DNA from: Roseovarius mucosus DSM 17069
Lineage (GTDB): Bacteria; Pseudomonadota; Alphaproteobacteria; Rhodobacterales; Rhodobacteraceae
DNA length: 64,000 bases
Assembly: GCF_000768555.3 (NCBI RefSeq)
Contig: NZ_KN293978.2
Coordinates: 304,051 to 368,050, forward strand
Reading direction: 5' to 3'
The position numbers were made by a program, and so were the translations under genes. This document shows positions 44,529 through 54,355 of the stretch, piece by piece (within the stretch, counting starts at the first letter, position 1; every line of letters starts with the position of its first letter). Below the pieces are notes generated by a model that was not told the origin of the DNA, ran no database searches, and saw nothing but the letters and a program-made list of their open reading frames with translations.

Positions 44529-45881
44529 TTACCAGCGGCGTTCAAACCGTCTGCGCAGCAGGATGGCGGCGATGTTCATGATCACGAGGAAGACGAGCAG
44601 CACGATGATGGCCCCAGACGCGCGTTCCACGAACGCCGGATCGCCCCGCTGGGTCCAGTTATAGACCTGCACCGGCAGGGCAGCGGCGGGGTCAAAGAAG
44701 CCCTCGGGCGGGCCTGCGGGATATTCGCGCACAAAGGCCACCATGCCGATCAGGAGCAGCGGGGCGGTTTCGCCAAGCGCCTGTGCCAGACCGATGATCG
44801 CCCCCGTCAGGATGCCCGGCATGGCGAGCGGCAGGACATGGTGAAAGATTGCCTGCATCTTGGAGGCGCCCACGCCAAGGGCCGCGTCACGGATTGAGGG
44901 AGGCACGGATTTGAGCGCCGCGCGCGTGGCGATGATGATGGTCGGCAGGGTCATCAGCGTGAGCACGAGACCGCCCACGACCGGGGCCGATTGCGGCAGG
45001 CCCACCATGTTGATGAAGATCGCAAGGCCGAGAATACCGAACACGATGGAGGGCACCGCCGCGAGGTTTGAGATATTGACCTCGATCAGGTCGGTCCAGC
45101 GGTTCTTGGGCGCGAATTCCTCAAGATAGATCGAGGCGGCTACGCCCAAGGGCAGCGAGAGGACCAGCACGATCAACATCATATAGGCCGAGCCGATGAT
45201 GGCCACGCCCAGACCGGCCGCCTCTGGGCGGGTATCAGAGGCGTCGGGCGCGGTGAAGAAGGCCCAGTTGAACTTGGTCGTGAGGATGCCCGCCTCTTTG
45301 AGTTGCTGGGCAAGCTGAAGTTGCTCGGGCGAAACATTGCGGTCAAGAGCCGCGCTTTCCATCGTCACGCGGCCCTTGAAAAACCCGTCGATACGGCCTG
45401 CGGCGAGCAGATCGAACTGCACGGTCTCGCCGATCAAGTCAGGGTTGGCCAGGACGAAATCACGCAGGGTGGCGGGGGCCTCCTTGGAAATCAGCTCTCC
45501 CGCCGCTTTGGCGTTGGCAACATCCGAGGTCACGCCAGTTCGTTCAATCGCCGAGATCATCGCCGCCTCGATCAGCGGCGCATAGCCAAAGGTCGAGACC
45601 TTGGCGATGTCAGTGAGATTGCGCTCGCCCTTCTTGTCGAGTTTGGCGGGGTCGAGATAAACCTCGAGTTCGACATAGGTCTGTTGAAAGGAGGACAGGC
45701 CACTGGCAAGGATCGAGGTCAGCAGGCCCACGAGAGAGAGCACGCCGATGGTGACGGCAATCAGCCCCATCATGCGAAAGCGGGCTTCCTTAGCGTTGCG
45801 CTGTTTGGTGCGCGCGTCCTGTGTCAGCAAGGACCCTTTGCGCGGGGCCGGGACTGCGTCGGAGGAGGTGAGATCGGTCAT
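44529..45881 (-). CDS. pstA: Phosphate ABC transporter permease PstA
   Basis: A 450-aa permease, much longer than E. coli PstA (about 300) because about 200 residues lie between the first membrane helix and the permease core; this N-terminal extension (DUF3333 type) is a usual feature of alphaproteobacterial PstA. The core shows the permease EAA-type loop [23 protein letters not shown]. It overlaps pstC by 4 bp. Confidence 0.94.
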   Translation of the reverse strand: MTDLTSSDAVPAPRKGSLLTQDARTKQRNAKEARFRMMGLIAVTIGVLSLVGLLTSILASGLSSFQQTYVELEVYLDPAKLDKKGERNLTDIAKVSTFGYAPLIEAAMISAIERTGVTSDVANAKAAGELISKEAPATLRDFVLANPDLIGETVQFDLLAAGRIDGFFKGRVTMESAALDRNVSPEQLQLAQQLKEAGILTTKFNWAFFTAPDASDTRPEAAGLGVAIIGSAYMMLIVLVLSLPLGVAASIYLEEFAPKNRWTDLIEVNISNLAAVPSIVFGILGLAIFINMVGLPQSAPVVGGLVLTLMTLPTIIIATRAALKSVPPSIRDAALGVGASKMQAIFHHVLPLAMPGILTGAIIGLAQALGETAPLLLIGMVAFVREYPAGPPEGFFDPAAALPVQVYNWTQRGDPAFVERASGAIIVLLVFLVIMNIAAILLRRRFERRW

Positions 45882-47338
45882 TCGTACTGCTCCCGGTATT
45901 TGCGCACGATCACGAGGGCCAGGACATTCAGCCCCAGCGTGAAGACAAAAAGCGTGAGGCCGAGGGCGAAGGCAACCAGCGTTTCAGGGCTGGCGAATTC
46001 GGTGTCGCCGGTCAACTGGCTCACGATCTTGACGGTGATGGTGGTCATCGCCTCGAACGGGTTGAGGCCAAGTTTTGCGGCGGCCCCTGCCCCCATGACC
46101 ACGATCATGGTCTCGCCGATGGCGCGGGAGGCCGCCAGAAGGATGGCCCCGACCACACCGGGCAGTGCGGCGGGCAGGATCACCTGCTTGATGGTTTCGG
46201 ACTTGGTCGCGCCAAGGCCATAAGAGCCATCACGCATGGATTGCGGCACGGCGTTGATGATGTCGTCCGAGAGCGAGGACACGAAGGGAATGAGCATGAT
46301 GCCCATGACCAGCCCGGCGGTCAGCACCGACGAGGACGAAGAGCCAAGACCAAGCGGCGAGGCGATATAGTCGCGCAGGAATGGGCCCACGGTGATCAGG
46401 GCAAAGAGACCGTAAACGATGGTCGGAATACCGGCCAGCACCTCGATTGCCGGCTTTGCAAAGGCGCGCAGCGGTTTGCTGGCATATTCCGCCAGATAGA
46501 TCGCGATCATCAGCCCCAGCGGCACCGCAACCAGCAACGCAAGGAAGCTGACATAGAGCGTGCCCCACAAGAGCGGCAGGATGCCCAGATCAGAGCCGCC
46601 ACGAAATTGCGGGTTCCAGACCGTCGAGAAGAAGAAGTCGCTGGCGGGATACATCTTGAAGAAATTGATGGTCTCGAACAGAAGCGAGGCGACGATACCT
46701 GCGGTGGTGAGAATGGCCACCAGCGAGGCGCCAATGAGGAGCGCAAGAACAAAGGTCTCGGAGGCGTTGCGCGCGCGTTGATCGGGGTGCACCCGCGACC
46801 AAGACCACGCCAGCAGGCCAAGCGACAGACCGAGCACCGCGAGGGTCATCAGAAAGTTTCCGGCATTCTGCGACTTGCGCAGTTCCTTGGCGGCCTCGAA
46901 TACCGGCACCGGCACATCCGAGCCAAGCGCCACGCCGACATTGCCCAGCCGGTTGCGGATATCGGTGAAATCCGCGCGCATGGCGTCGAGATCGGATTCG
47001 GACATATGTCCGGCCACCATCAGCGCATCCAGACCATCGGCGATCCGGCGCACATCGGCCATGACAAGGCTCTTGGCACCGCCCTCGGGGATCACGCTAT
47101 CGGGGATCATGCCCGCGACACGGCCCTCGATCATCAAAGGTTGCAGGAAGAGCCAGGCGAGCATCAGCAGAAGAGCCGGTACGGCGGTGAAGAGCGCCAC
47201 CGCCTGACCATAGTAATTCGGCAGGGAGTGTAATTTCTTGCCTGTGGCCTTGGAGGTTGCCAAGGCGCGCGCACGCCCCAAGAAAAAGCCCAGCCCACAC
47301 AGGCCGAGCACGATCAGGGTGATATAGCCGGTACTCAT
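45878..47338 (-). CDS. pstC: Phosphate ABC transporter permease PstC
   Basis: A 486-aa permease with an N-terminal periplasmic insertion (about 75-190) like that in PstA, and a core with the EAA-type loop SMRDGSYGLGATKSETIKQVILP. ATG 47338 (MSTGYITLIVLGLCG) starts the first membrane helix. Forms the channel with PstA. It follows pstS after 60 bp. Confidence 0.94.
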   Translation of the reverse strand: MSTGYITLIVLGLCGLGFFLGRARALATSKATGKKLHSLPNYYGQAVALFTAVPALLLMLAWLFLQPLMIEGRVAGMIPDSVIPEGGAKSLVMADVRRIADGLDALMVAGHMSESDLDAMRADFTDIRNRLGNVGVALGSDVPVPVFEAAKELRKSQNAGNFLMTLAVLGLSLGLLAWSWSRVHPDQRARNASETFVLALLIGASLVAILTTAGIVASLLFETINFFKMYPASDFFFSTVWNPQFRGGSDLGILPLLWGTLYVSFLALLVAVPLGLMIAIYLAEYASKPLRAFAKPAIEVLAGIPTIVYGLFALITVGPFLRDYIASPLGLGSSSSSVLTAGLVMGIMLIPFVSSLSDDIINAVPQSMRDGSYGLGATKSETIKQVILPAALPGVVGAILLAASRAIGETMIVVMGAGAAAKLGLNPFEAMTTITVKIVSQLTGDTEFASPETLVAFALGLTLFVFTLGLNVLALVIVRKYREQYE

Positions 47339-47398
47339 CTGCTCTCCGCCATAAAGGGAGGGATGGCGCCGGTGCGCCACCCCTCGGAGGTCTTGGTC

Positions 47399-48436
47399 TT
47401 AGTTCAGCACGCCCATGGGGACGCGGTTGGCAACCATTTCCTGGGTCTTGGCAAGCTCGGGATCGGACACGAGGCCATAGGCCGCGAGCGGGCCATCGGG
47501 GCCTGCGATCTCGTCGGACACGAAGAACTCGATATATTCCTGCATGCCGGGGATCACATCGAGATGCGCGTTCTTGACGTAGAAGAACAGCGGACGCGAC
47601 ACCGGGTATTCCCCCGAAGCGATCGATTCGACCGACGGCTCGACGCCGCCCATGGTGGCAACCTGAAGCTTGTCGGTGTTGTTCTGGTAGAACGACAGAC
47701 CGAACACGCCGATGCCGTTCTTGTTGGCATCCACGCGGGCCAGCGTTTCGGTGTAGTCGCCGTCGATGTCGATCGACACGCCATCGGTGCGCAGCGCCAT
47801 GCAGGCCTTTTCAGCGGCTTTCTTGTCGCCGCCGTTGGCAGCCATGTGCAGCTCGAACGTGCCGTTCTCTTCACAACCGGCGATGATCACCTTTTCGTCG
47901 AACACTTCGCGGGTGCCGTGCTTGGTGCCGGGCACGAAGGCCAGGATTTCGTCGCCGGGCAGGTCAGCGCGCACGTCGGACCAGACCTTGTTGGTGTTGT
48001 CGGCCAGAGCGCCATCCTTGGCAACCTGAGCAGCCAGAGCCGCGTGCCAGTCAGCCGGGCTAAAGGCATAGGCCGGACCGTTGATGTCAGAGGCAAAGAC
48101 GATGCCGTCATAGCCGATGCGCACTTCCATGATCTCGGTCACGCCGTTCGACGCGCAGAGGTCGATGTCGGACTGCTTGATGCGCGAGGAAGAGTTGGCG
48201 ATGTCGATGGTGTTTTCGCCGACGCCTTCGCAGAGTTTCTTGCGGCCAGCGCCCGACCCGCCGGATTCCACGACCGGGGTGGGGAAATCAAAGTTTTCGC
48301 CAAAGGCTTCGGCGACGATGGCGGCATAGGGCAGCACGGTCGAGGAGCCAGCAATCTGGATGTTGTCACGGGCCGCGGCGGTGCCTGCGGCGAGGGCCGT
48401 CAGGGCCAGTGCGGAAACGGTGGATTTGAACAGCAT
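47399..48436 (-). CDS. pstS: Phosphate-binding protein PstS
   Basis: A 345-aa periplasmic protein with signal peptide MLFKSTVSALALTALAAGTAAA-R. Phosphate-binding signatures are IQIAGSSTVLPYAAIVAEAF near the N-terminus and SGGSGAGRKKLCEG, characteristic of the larger PstS group. First gene of the pst operon, downstream of the PHO box and transcribed in the direction of pstC. Confidence 0.95.
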   Translation of the reverse strand: MLFKSTVSALALTALAAGTAAARDNIQIAGSSTVLPYAAIVAEAFGENFDFPTPVVESGGSGAGRKKLCEGVGENTIDIANSSSRIKQSDIDLCASNGVTEIMEVRIGYDGIVFASDINGPAYAFSPADWHAALAAQVAKDGALADNTNKVWSDVRADLPGDEILAFVPGTKHGTREVFDEKVIIAGCEENGTFELHMAANGGDKKAAEKACMALRTDGVSIDIDGDYTETLARVDANKNGIGVFGLSFYQNNTDKLQVATMGGVEPSVESIASGEYPVSRPLFFYVKNAHLDVIPGMQEYIEFFVSDEIAGPDGPLAAYGLVSDPELAKTQEMVANRVPMGVLN

Positions 48437-48529
48437 GAGTTGCTCCTGAGTTCGGTTTCACGGGACGCCCAGGCAGGGGCGACCTCGGGGCCAGCACTAG
48501 GCGAGAACCACAACGCTTTTGCTACACTT

Positions 48530-48549
48530 ATGTAACGGTTTTATGACAG
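48530..48549 (-). promoter_or_regulatory. PHO box upstream of pstS
   Basis: On the reverse strand the sequence CTGTCATAAAACCGTTACAT matches the PhoB consensus (two CTGTCAT-like half sites spaced by 11 bp). It lies about 95 bp before the pstS start and after the phoR stop. Confidence 0.85.
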
Positions 48550-48600
48550 TGCTATAAGTTTGGCGGTTCAGCCAGTTTTTTCGCGGCAACGGCAGCGTTT

Positions 48601-49647
48601 TCAGGCCTCTTGGCGGTCCGATTGCGGCAGAATCACCGAGAATTCGCTGCCCTCTCCGGGCGCGGAAGAGATTCGCAGCCGTCCCCTGTGACGATTGACG
48701 ATATGTTTGACAATGGCGAGGCCAAGGCCCGTGCCCCCCATTTCACGCGAGCGATGCGTATCGACGCGGTAGAACCGCTCTGTCAGCCGGGGGATATGCA
48801 GCGGGTCAATTCCGGGGCCCTGATCGCGGACACGCGCCACAATGGCCGGGGCGCGCAGGGTGGCGTCGCGCGGGGTGCGTTCCAGCGTGATCGTGATGCG
48901 GTTGTCCTTGCCGCCATATTTGATCGCGTTTTCAACGAGGTTGGTAAAGACCTGCTGCAACTGATCATCATTGCCGCGCACCACCATGCCTTCGGGTGCC
49001 TCAAAGGTGATGTCGCAGGCGCGATCCCGCGCCAAGGGGCGCAGCGCATGCAGGACCGAGCCGATGACCTGGACCAGATTGACCTCATCGCGCGGGCGCA
49101 CGCGCTCTTCGCTCTCGACCCGGCTGAGCGACAGAAGATCGCGCACGAGGCGCTCCATCCGCGCTGCTTCGGATTGCATGATCCCCAGAAAGCGGTCGAT
49201 GGCGGCCTGATCGTGGCGCGCTGGCCCCTGCAGCGTCTCGATAAAGCCCATGAGCGCGGTCAACGGCGTGCGCAGCTCGTGGCTGACATTGGCCACGAAA
49301 TCGCGGCGCATCTGGGCGGCATGTTCGCGTTCGGTCAGATCCTCGAAACACACGAGCGTGCCACGCGCATCGCTGGTTTCCACATAGCCCACATGCACCT
49401 GAAAGCTGCTGTCGCGCCCGGCTTCCGAGGTCTGATAGGTGATCTTGCGCGGCAGACGGTCGCGCAGGGTGGCCTCGATCGCCTCGAGCACATCGGGCTG
49501 GCGCAGCGCGGTCAGCAGGTGACGCCCCTCAAGCCCCTGCCCCAGCATGTCGCGCGCGCCCTGATTGGCGGCGATGATGCGATCATCCGGGCCGACCAGA
49601 ATGGCGGCCATCGGAATTCCGGCAAGAACCGTGGCCAGACCCTGCAT
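48601..49647 (-). CDS. phoR: Phosphate sensor kinase PhoR (soluble form)
   Basis: A 348-aa kinase without membrane helices: PAS domain (about 10-110), H-box VSHELRTPLTALMG, N-box TNLVENAIKYGG, G1 VRDQGPGID and G2 GTGLGLAIV. Absence of the N-terminal membrane region known from E. coli PhoR is typical of related bacteria. It precedes the pst operon on the same strand and is likely the partner of PhoB. Confidence 0.92.
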   Translation of the reverse strand: MQGLATVLAGIPMAAILVGPDDRIIAANQGARDMLGQGLEGRHLLTALRQPDVLEAIEATLRDRLPRKITYQTSEAGRDSSFQVHVGYVETSDARGTLVCFEDLTEREHAAQMRRDFVANVSHELRTPLTALMGFIETLQGPARHDQAAIDRFLGIMQSEAARMERLVRDLLSLSRVESEERVRPRDEVNLVQVIGSVLHALRPLARDRACDITFEAPEGMVVRGNDDQLQQVFTNLVENAIKYGGKDNRITITLERTPRDATLRAPAIVARVRDQGPGIDPLHIPRLTERFYRVDTHRSREMGGTGLGLAIVKHIVNRHRGRLRISSAPGEGSEFSVILPQSDRQEA

Positions 49648-49653
49648 CGCCGG

Positions 49654-50175
49654 TCAGAGCGCCACAAGCCCGGTGCGATACCGGCGCATGTTCTGTTGGT
49701 AATGCAGCGCCGTGGCGCGCAGCGTGGCAATCGCCGCCTCATCAAGACTGCGCACCACCCGGCCCGGCGCGCCCATCACAAGGCTGCCTTCGGGGATCTG
49801 CTTGCCCTCGGTGATCAGGGCGCCCGCGCCAATGAGACTGTTGCGCCCGATGCGCGCGCCGTTGAGCACCGTGGCCCCCATGCCGATCAGAACATTCTCT
49901 TCGAGGATGCAGCCATGCAGCATGGCCTTGTGACCGATGGTGCAGCCGGGCCCGATAACGAGCGGATAGCCCATATCGGTGTGCATGACGCAGTTTTCCT
50001 GCACATTGCTGCCCGCGCCCACGCGAATTTCCTCGTTGTCGCCGCGCAGGGTGCAGCCGAACCAGACCGAGGCCAGATCCTCGATCACCACCTTGCCGAT
50101 CAGATTGGCATCGGGCGCAATCCAGGTGTTATCGGCAATCTGGGGCGCGTGGCTGTCAAGGCTGTAGAGTGTCAT
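49654..50175 (-). CDS. Gamma-class carbonic anhydrase family protein
   Basis: A 173-aa left-handed beta-helix protein with hexapeptide repeats ([25 protein letters not shown]) and the three metal-ligand histidines in CVMHTDMG and [10 protein letters not shown]. Related to YrdA and Cam-type proteins, which hydrate CO2 or act as redox-linked enzymes. It overlaps gmk by 4 bp. Confidence 0.85.
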   Translation of the reverse strand: MTLYSLDSHAPQIADNTWIAPDANLIGKVVIEDLASVWFGCTLRGDNEEIRVGAGSNVQENCVMHTDMGYPLVIGPGCTIGHKAMLHGCILEENVLIGMGATVLNGARIGRNSLIGAGALITEGKQIPEGSLVMGAPGRVVRSLDEAAIATLRATALHYQQNMRRYRTGLVAL

Positions 50176-50813
50176 TGCATCTCCTCGAATTCGGTTTGCA
50201 GCGCGCGCACATGCGCGGTCAGGCCCGGTTGCTGGCTGCGGCGCAGGCGCGTGGCCTCGATGATGGTCTTGAGGCGCGCTTCGGTGGCGTCAAGATTGTC
50301 ATTGATCAGCACGAAATCATACCCATCCCAGTGGCTGATCTCGTCCCAGCTTTTCTCCATCCGCTTGGCGATGACCTCGGGCGTGTCCTGCCCGCGTGTT
50401 TCCAGCCTGCGGTGCAGTTCGCGGATCGAGGGCGGCAGAAGAAAGATCGAGAGCGTGTGCGCGCCAAGGGCCGAATTGCGGATTTGCTGTGCGCCTTGCC
50501 AGTCGATGTCAAAGAGCACGTCGCGACCGGCGTCGATGGCCGCCTGAACGGGGCCGCGCGGGCTGCCGTAGAAATTGCCGAACACATGCGCATGTTCCAG
50601 CATTTCGCCCGCCGCCACATCCTGCTTGAACTGCGCTTGGGTCATGAAGTGATAATCCTGCCCGTCCACCTCACCGGGGCGCGGCGCGCGGGTGGTGGCC
50701 GAGACGGAAAAGGCAATGGTTTCGTCCCAGTCGCGCAGGCGTCTGGACAGGGTGGATTTACCTGCGCCCGAAGGTGAGGAGAGAATGATGAGGAGGCCCC
50801 TGCGGTTGCTCAT
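50172..50813 (-). CDS. gmk: Guanylate kinase
   Basis: A 213-aa enzyme phosphorylating GMP to GDP. The P-loop [16 protein letters not shown], the GMP-binding [16 protein letters not shown] and the lid region are intact. Downstream of yicC on the same strand. Essential for GTP and c-di-GMP supply. Confidence 0.95.
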   Translation of the reverse strand: MSNRRGLLIILSSPSGAGKSTLSRRLRDWDETIAFSVSATTRAPRPGEVDGQDYHFMTQAQFKQDVAAGEMLEHAHVFGNFYGSPRGPVQAAIDAGRDVLFDIDWQGAQQIRNSALGAHTLSIFLLPPSIRELHRRLETRGQDTPEVIAKRMEKSWDEISHWDGYDFVLINDNLDATEARLKTIIEATRLRRSQQPGLTAHVRALQTEFEEMQ

Positions 50814-50826
50814 GCTGTTCCCTGCC

Positions 50827-50848
50827 CTTCTTCTTGGTGGAAATACTC
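50827..50848 (-). repeat. Second copy of the intergenic motif
   Basis: On the reverse strand the motif begins GAGTATTTCCACCAAGAAG. It resembles the tail of the element after bdhA (GAGGTATTTGGGGCCAGATG), including spacing. Located between yicC and gmk. Confidence 0.4.
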
Positions 50849-50873
50849 AAATTCCGGCCGTGCGGCCTGTGAC

Positions 50874-51764
50874 TCATTCGACATTTTGCACCTGTTCGCG
50901 CATCTGGTCGATCACGGTCTTGAGGCTGAGCCCGATTTCGGTCAGGCCCGCATGTTGTGCCTTGGAGCAGAGCGTATTGGCCTCGCGGTTGAATTCCTGG
51001 CTCAGAAAGTCGATCTTGCGCCCCAGCGGCGAACCTGCCTCAAGCAGTGCCCGCGTTGCCGTCACATGGGCACGCAGGCGGTCCAACTCTTCCGTGACAT
51101 CGAGCTTGACCGCCAGCAGCGCCAGTTCCTGTGACAGGCGCGCGGGATCAAGATCGGTGGCCGTATCGCGCAGGCGCCCGAGCGCCGTCTGGTGGTTGCG
51201 GGCGATGTCAGCGCTGCGTTGGGCAAGCAGGTCCTGGGCGGCTTGGGTCAGGCGGGCGATTTCGTCCAATTGGGCGTGCAGCACTTTGGCCAGCGTCGCG
51301 CCTTCGGTGACGCGCATGGTCAAGAAGTCCTGCAACACGGGTTCAAAATCCGCCAGAATCGCCGCGCAGAGGGCGCTCGTGTCGGTGTCGCTGGTGCCTG
51401 CCTCCAATACACCGCGCAGCGACAGGATGTCGGCGGCGGTGGCGGGAGCGAGCGAGAGGCCACGGGCCATGGCACGATCCTCGACCAGCGCCATGGCGCG
51501 CAGCACATCGTCGAGCCGGTCGGGGTTGACCGCCAATTGTCCGCTTGCATCGTCGCTGGTCAGGCGCAGGGTGAGCGAGACATTGCCGCGTGTGATCCCC
51601 TGCCCCAACCGTGCGCGCAAGGCCGGCTCCAGCCCCTCGATCCAGTCGGGCACGCGCAGGCGCAGGTCGAGCCCCTTGCCATTCACACCGCGCAACTCCC
51701 AGGTCCAGGAATGGCCGGGAATGGCCCCTTTGGCGGTGGCGAAAGCGGTCATCGACTGGATCAT
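50874..51764 (-). CDS. yicC: YicC family endoribonuclease
   Basis: A 296-aa protein with YicC pattern MIQSMTAFATAKG at the N-terminus and the C-terminal conserved block FLSQEFNREANTLCSKAQ. Members were shown to be endoribonucleases. ATG 51764 begins at the motif; upstream frame to 51992 has no similarity. It is the first gene of a yicC-gmk-carbonic anhydrase set. Confidence 0.9.
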   Translation of the reverse strand: MIQSMTAFATAKGAIPGHSWTWELRGVNGKGLDLRLRVPDWIEGLEPALRARLGQGITRGNVSLTLRLTSDDASGQLAVNPDRLDDVLRAMALVEDRAMARGLSLAPATAADILSLRGVLEAGTSDTDTSALCAAILADFEPVLQDFLTMRVTEGATLAKVLHAQLDEIARLTQAAQDLLAQRSADIARNHQTALGRLRDTATDLDPARLSQELALLAVKLDVTEELDRLRAHVTATRALLEAGSPLGRKIDFLSQEFNREANTLCSKAQHAGLTEIGLSLKTVIDQMREQVQNVE

Positions 51765-52003
51765 CGGTGGGCGTCCTTGGGTCTTACGGTGTTGCCCCGT
51801 CCTAGTGCGTGACCCAGCGGCTGGCAAGTCCCGGTGGCGCGACATGTCTGTGCCGGTGGTTAACCAATCGCCGCGATTTTTAGATAAATTCCCAAAAACT
51901 TGTGGCAGTCTTGGCCCAACGTGCGGTGCTGCAGGGGGGGCGCAAGGGCCGTCAGGCAGGCTGACACCGCGAAGTCTGAGGTGCAGGGGCAAAGGAGTGT
52001 GTC

Positions 52004-52654
52004 ATGCAGGATGACAAAACAGTTCTACATACGTCGGGCAGAGTGGGCGCATGTGACGGGCAACAGGCCGCCGATCTGCACGCGCTTCACAGCTATTGGG
52101 CTGGCCTTTGCGAGGGGGCCGAGGTGCCGCGCCGCTCTGACATCGACCCGCGCCGGATTGGCGGGCTTTTGTCCAATGCGTTTATCGCCGAGCGGATCGC
52201 GCCGGGGGTGACGCGCCTGCGGGTGGCGGGGCTGCATCTCAATGCGCTGATGGGGATGGAGGTGCGCGGCATGCCGCTGTCGAGTTTCATCGCGCCGAAC
52301 GCCCGCGAGGCCTTTGCGCTGGCCTTGGTCGATCTTTTCGAGCGACCGGCACGGGTGGAGATCGACCTTCACGCCAGAGCGGGATTGGGGCGGCCTGAAA
52401 TGACCGGGCGTCTCATGCTCTGGCCGCTGCGCAGCGATCTGGGCGATGTTTCACGAGCGCTGGGATGTTTGGTGACGCAAGGCGAGATCGGGCGCGCCTC
52501 GCGGCGGTTCGAGATGCGAGCGGTACGGGTATTGCCGTTGGATGCAGAGACCAAAGGCCGACGCAGCCTTGACCTGTTGCCCGGCGGGCTGCGCAATGAA
52601 TGGCGCGGGCGTGATGCGCCGCGCGGGCGCGCCAATCTGCGCGTGGTGAAGTAA
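52004..52654 (+). CDS. PAS-domain protein (PAS_5/DUF1457)
   Basis: 216 aa. The pattern LHSYWAGLCEGAEVPRRSDIDPRRIGGLLSNAFIAERI and VEIDLHARAGLGRPEMTGRLMLWPLRSD is typical of the PAS_5 (DUF1457) family of alphaproteobacteria, a stand-alone sensor-like domain without an output domain. The C-terminal 40 residues are basic. Divergent from yicC; function unknown. Confidence 0.8.
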   Translation: MQDDKTVLHTSGRVGACDGQQAADLHALHSYWAGLCEGAEVPRRSDIDPRRIGGLLSNAFIAERIAPGVTRLRVAGLHLNALMGMEVRGMPLSSFIAPNAREAFALALVDLFERPARVEIDLHARAGLGRPEMTGRLMLWPLRSDLGDVSRALGCLVTQGEIGRASRRFEMRAVRVLPLDAETKGRRSLDLLPGGLRNEWRGRDAPRGRANLRVVK

Positions 52655-52770
52655 GGCTTGGCGCTGGCTAGGCGTTCCATCGGAGAACCAAAACGCCATA
52701 GGCCCTCCCCGCGCGGAACAAGTCGCGGAGCGCCGCCGCGCGATTGCTTGCGACATCGGCGACGAACAGA

Positions 52771-52802
52771 CAAAACCGCAACAGGCGCGTTACCTGTTGC
52801 GG
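52771..52802 (-). terminator. Rho-independent terminator of aroG
   Basis: CCGCAACAGG (52776-52785) and CCTGTTGCGG (52793-52802) form a 10-bp stem; the reverse strand reads TTTT directly after it. Confidence 0.88.
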
Positions 52803-52813
52803 TCAAGAGGTGG

Positions 52814-54184
52814 TTAGCCTGCTTCTGCCTGAAGGCGGTCATGGCGCAGGGATTTCAGCTCTTCGGCCACGAGGAAGGCCAGTTCAAGCGACTGGCTGGC
52901 ATTGAGGCGCGGATCGCAGGCGGTGTGATAACGCGCCGAGAGGTTTTCCTCGGAGAGCGCGCGCATACCACCGGTGCATTCGGTCACATCCTGCCCTGTC
53001 ATCTCGAAGTGCACGCCGCCGGGGATGGTGCCTTCGGCCTTGTGGATGCCAAAGAACTCCTGCACCTCGCGCAGCACCGCATCGAACGGCCGCGTCTTGT
53101 AGCCGGTCGCGGATTTGATTGTGTTGCCATGCATCGGGTCGCAAACCCAGAGCACCGATGCCCCCTCTTCCTTTACCGTGCGGATGAGGCGCGGCAGGTT
53201 GTCCGCCACCTTGCCCGCGCCAAAGCGCGCGATGAGCGTAAGACGCCCCGCCTCGTTGGTGGGGTTCAGCGTCGCCAAGAGCCGCTTGAGGTCGTCCGAC
53301 GTCATGGAGGGCCCGCATTTCAGACCAATGGGGTTTTGCACGCCGCGCAGGAATTCGACATGCGCGCCATCCGGCTGGCGGGTGCGGTCGCCGATCCAGA
53401 GCATATGGCCTGAGCCCGCCAGCCATTTGCCGGAGGTGGAATCGAGCCGACACAGCGCCTCTTCGTATTCCAGCAAGAGGCTCTCGTGCGAGGTGTAGAA
53501 ATCCACGGTCTTGAGCGTATGGGCATTGTCGCTGTCCACACCTGCCGCCTTCATGAAATCGAGCGCATCAGAGATGTGATTGGCCATTTCGCGATAGCGC
53601 GCGGCCTTCTCGCTTTCGGTAAAGCCGAGGGTCCAGGCATGGACCTGATGCACATCGGCATAGCCGCCCGTCGAAAAGGCGCGCAAGAGGTTGAGGGTTG
53701 CGGCGGCCTGCGTATAGGCCTGCAACATCTTGTCCGGGTTCGGAATGCGCGCCTCGGGGGTGAAGGCCAGTTCGTTGATGATGTCGCCGCGGTAGCTGGG
53801 CAGTTCCACGCCATCAATCACCTCGGTCGGGGCCGAGCGCGGTTTGGCAAATTGCCCGGCCATGCGGCCCACCTTGACCACCGGCACCTTGGCCCCATAG
53901 GTCAGCACCATCGCCATTTGCAGCATCACCTTGAAGGTGTCGCGGATCGCATCAGCAGAGAATTGATCAAAGGCCTCGGCGCAATCGCCACCTTGGAGCA
54001 GAAACGCCTCGCCGCGTGCGGCGGCGCCAAGCGCGCGCTTGAGGCGGCGCGCCTCACCGGCAAAAACCAGCGGCGGATACTGCCTCAGACGGGCCTCGAC
54101 ACTGGCCAGAGCGGCGGCATCGATATAATCGGGCATCTGCACCCGCGGTTTCGCGCGCCAGCCCGTTTTCTGCCATTCCGTCAT
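52814..54184 (-). CDS. aroG: Class II DAHP synthase
   Basis: A 456-aa plant-type 3-deoxy-7-phosphoheptulonate synthase for the first step of the shikimate pathway. Motifs are [39 protein letters not shown]-like [13 protein letters not shown] and [11 protein letters not shown], which carry the Mn and substrate ligands. Starts [20 protein letters not shown]. With aroQ it provides two shikimate-pathway genes in this window. Confidence 0.95.
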   Translation of the reverse strand: MTEWQKTGWRAKPRVQMPDYIDAAALASVEARLRQYPPLVFAGEARRLKRALGAAARGEAFLLQGGDCAEAFDQFSADAIRDTFKVMLQMAMVLTYGAKVPVVKVGRMAGQFAKPRSAPTEVIDGVELPSYRGDIINELAFTPEARIPNPDKMLQAYTQAAATLNLLRAFSTGGYADVHQVHAWTLGFTESEKAARYREMANHISDALDFMKAAGVDSDNAHTLKTVDFYTSHESLLLEYEEALCRLDSTSGKWLAGSGHMLWIGDRTRQPDGAHVEFLRGVQNPIGLKCGPSMTSDDLKRLLATLNPTNEAGRLTLIARFGAGKVADNLPRLIRTVKEEGASVLWVCDPMHGNTIKSATGYKTRPFDAVLREVQEFFGIHKAEGTIPGGVHFEMTGQDVTECTGGMRALSEENLSARYHTACDPRLNASQSLELAFLVAEELKSLRHDRLQAEAG

Positions 54185-54355
54185 CGTCCTTACTCCGCAT
54201 TGAACGTAATCTGAGACCCGTGCTTAGCAAAGCAGCGGGCAAGAGGCCATATGAAACGCACAAGAATGGGTCGCAAATCGACCACGCCTCTCTTGTCAAT
54301 CGCGACAGATTCGTGACAGACCGCTAAAGAGGCCGTTGCGCCGGGGAATCGGGTG

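Noticed and set aside
48610..50547. A 645-aa plus-strand frame opposite phoR, the carbonic anhydrase and gmk
   Set aside because: Antisense to three genes with clear motifs; no ribosome site or domain.
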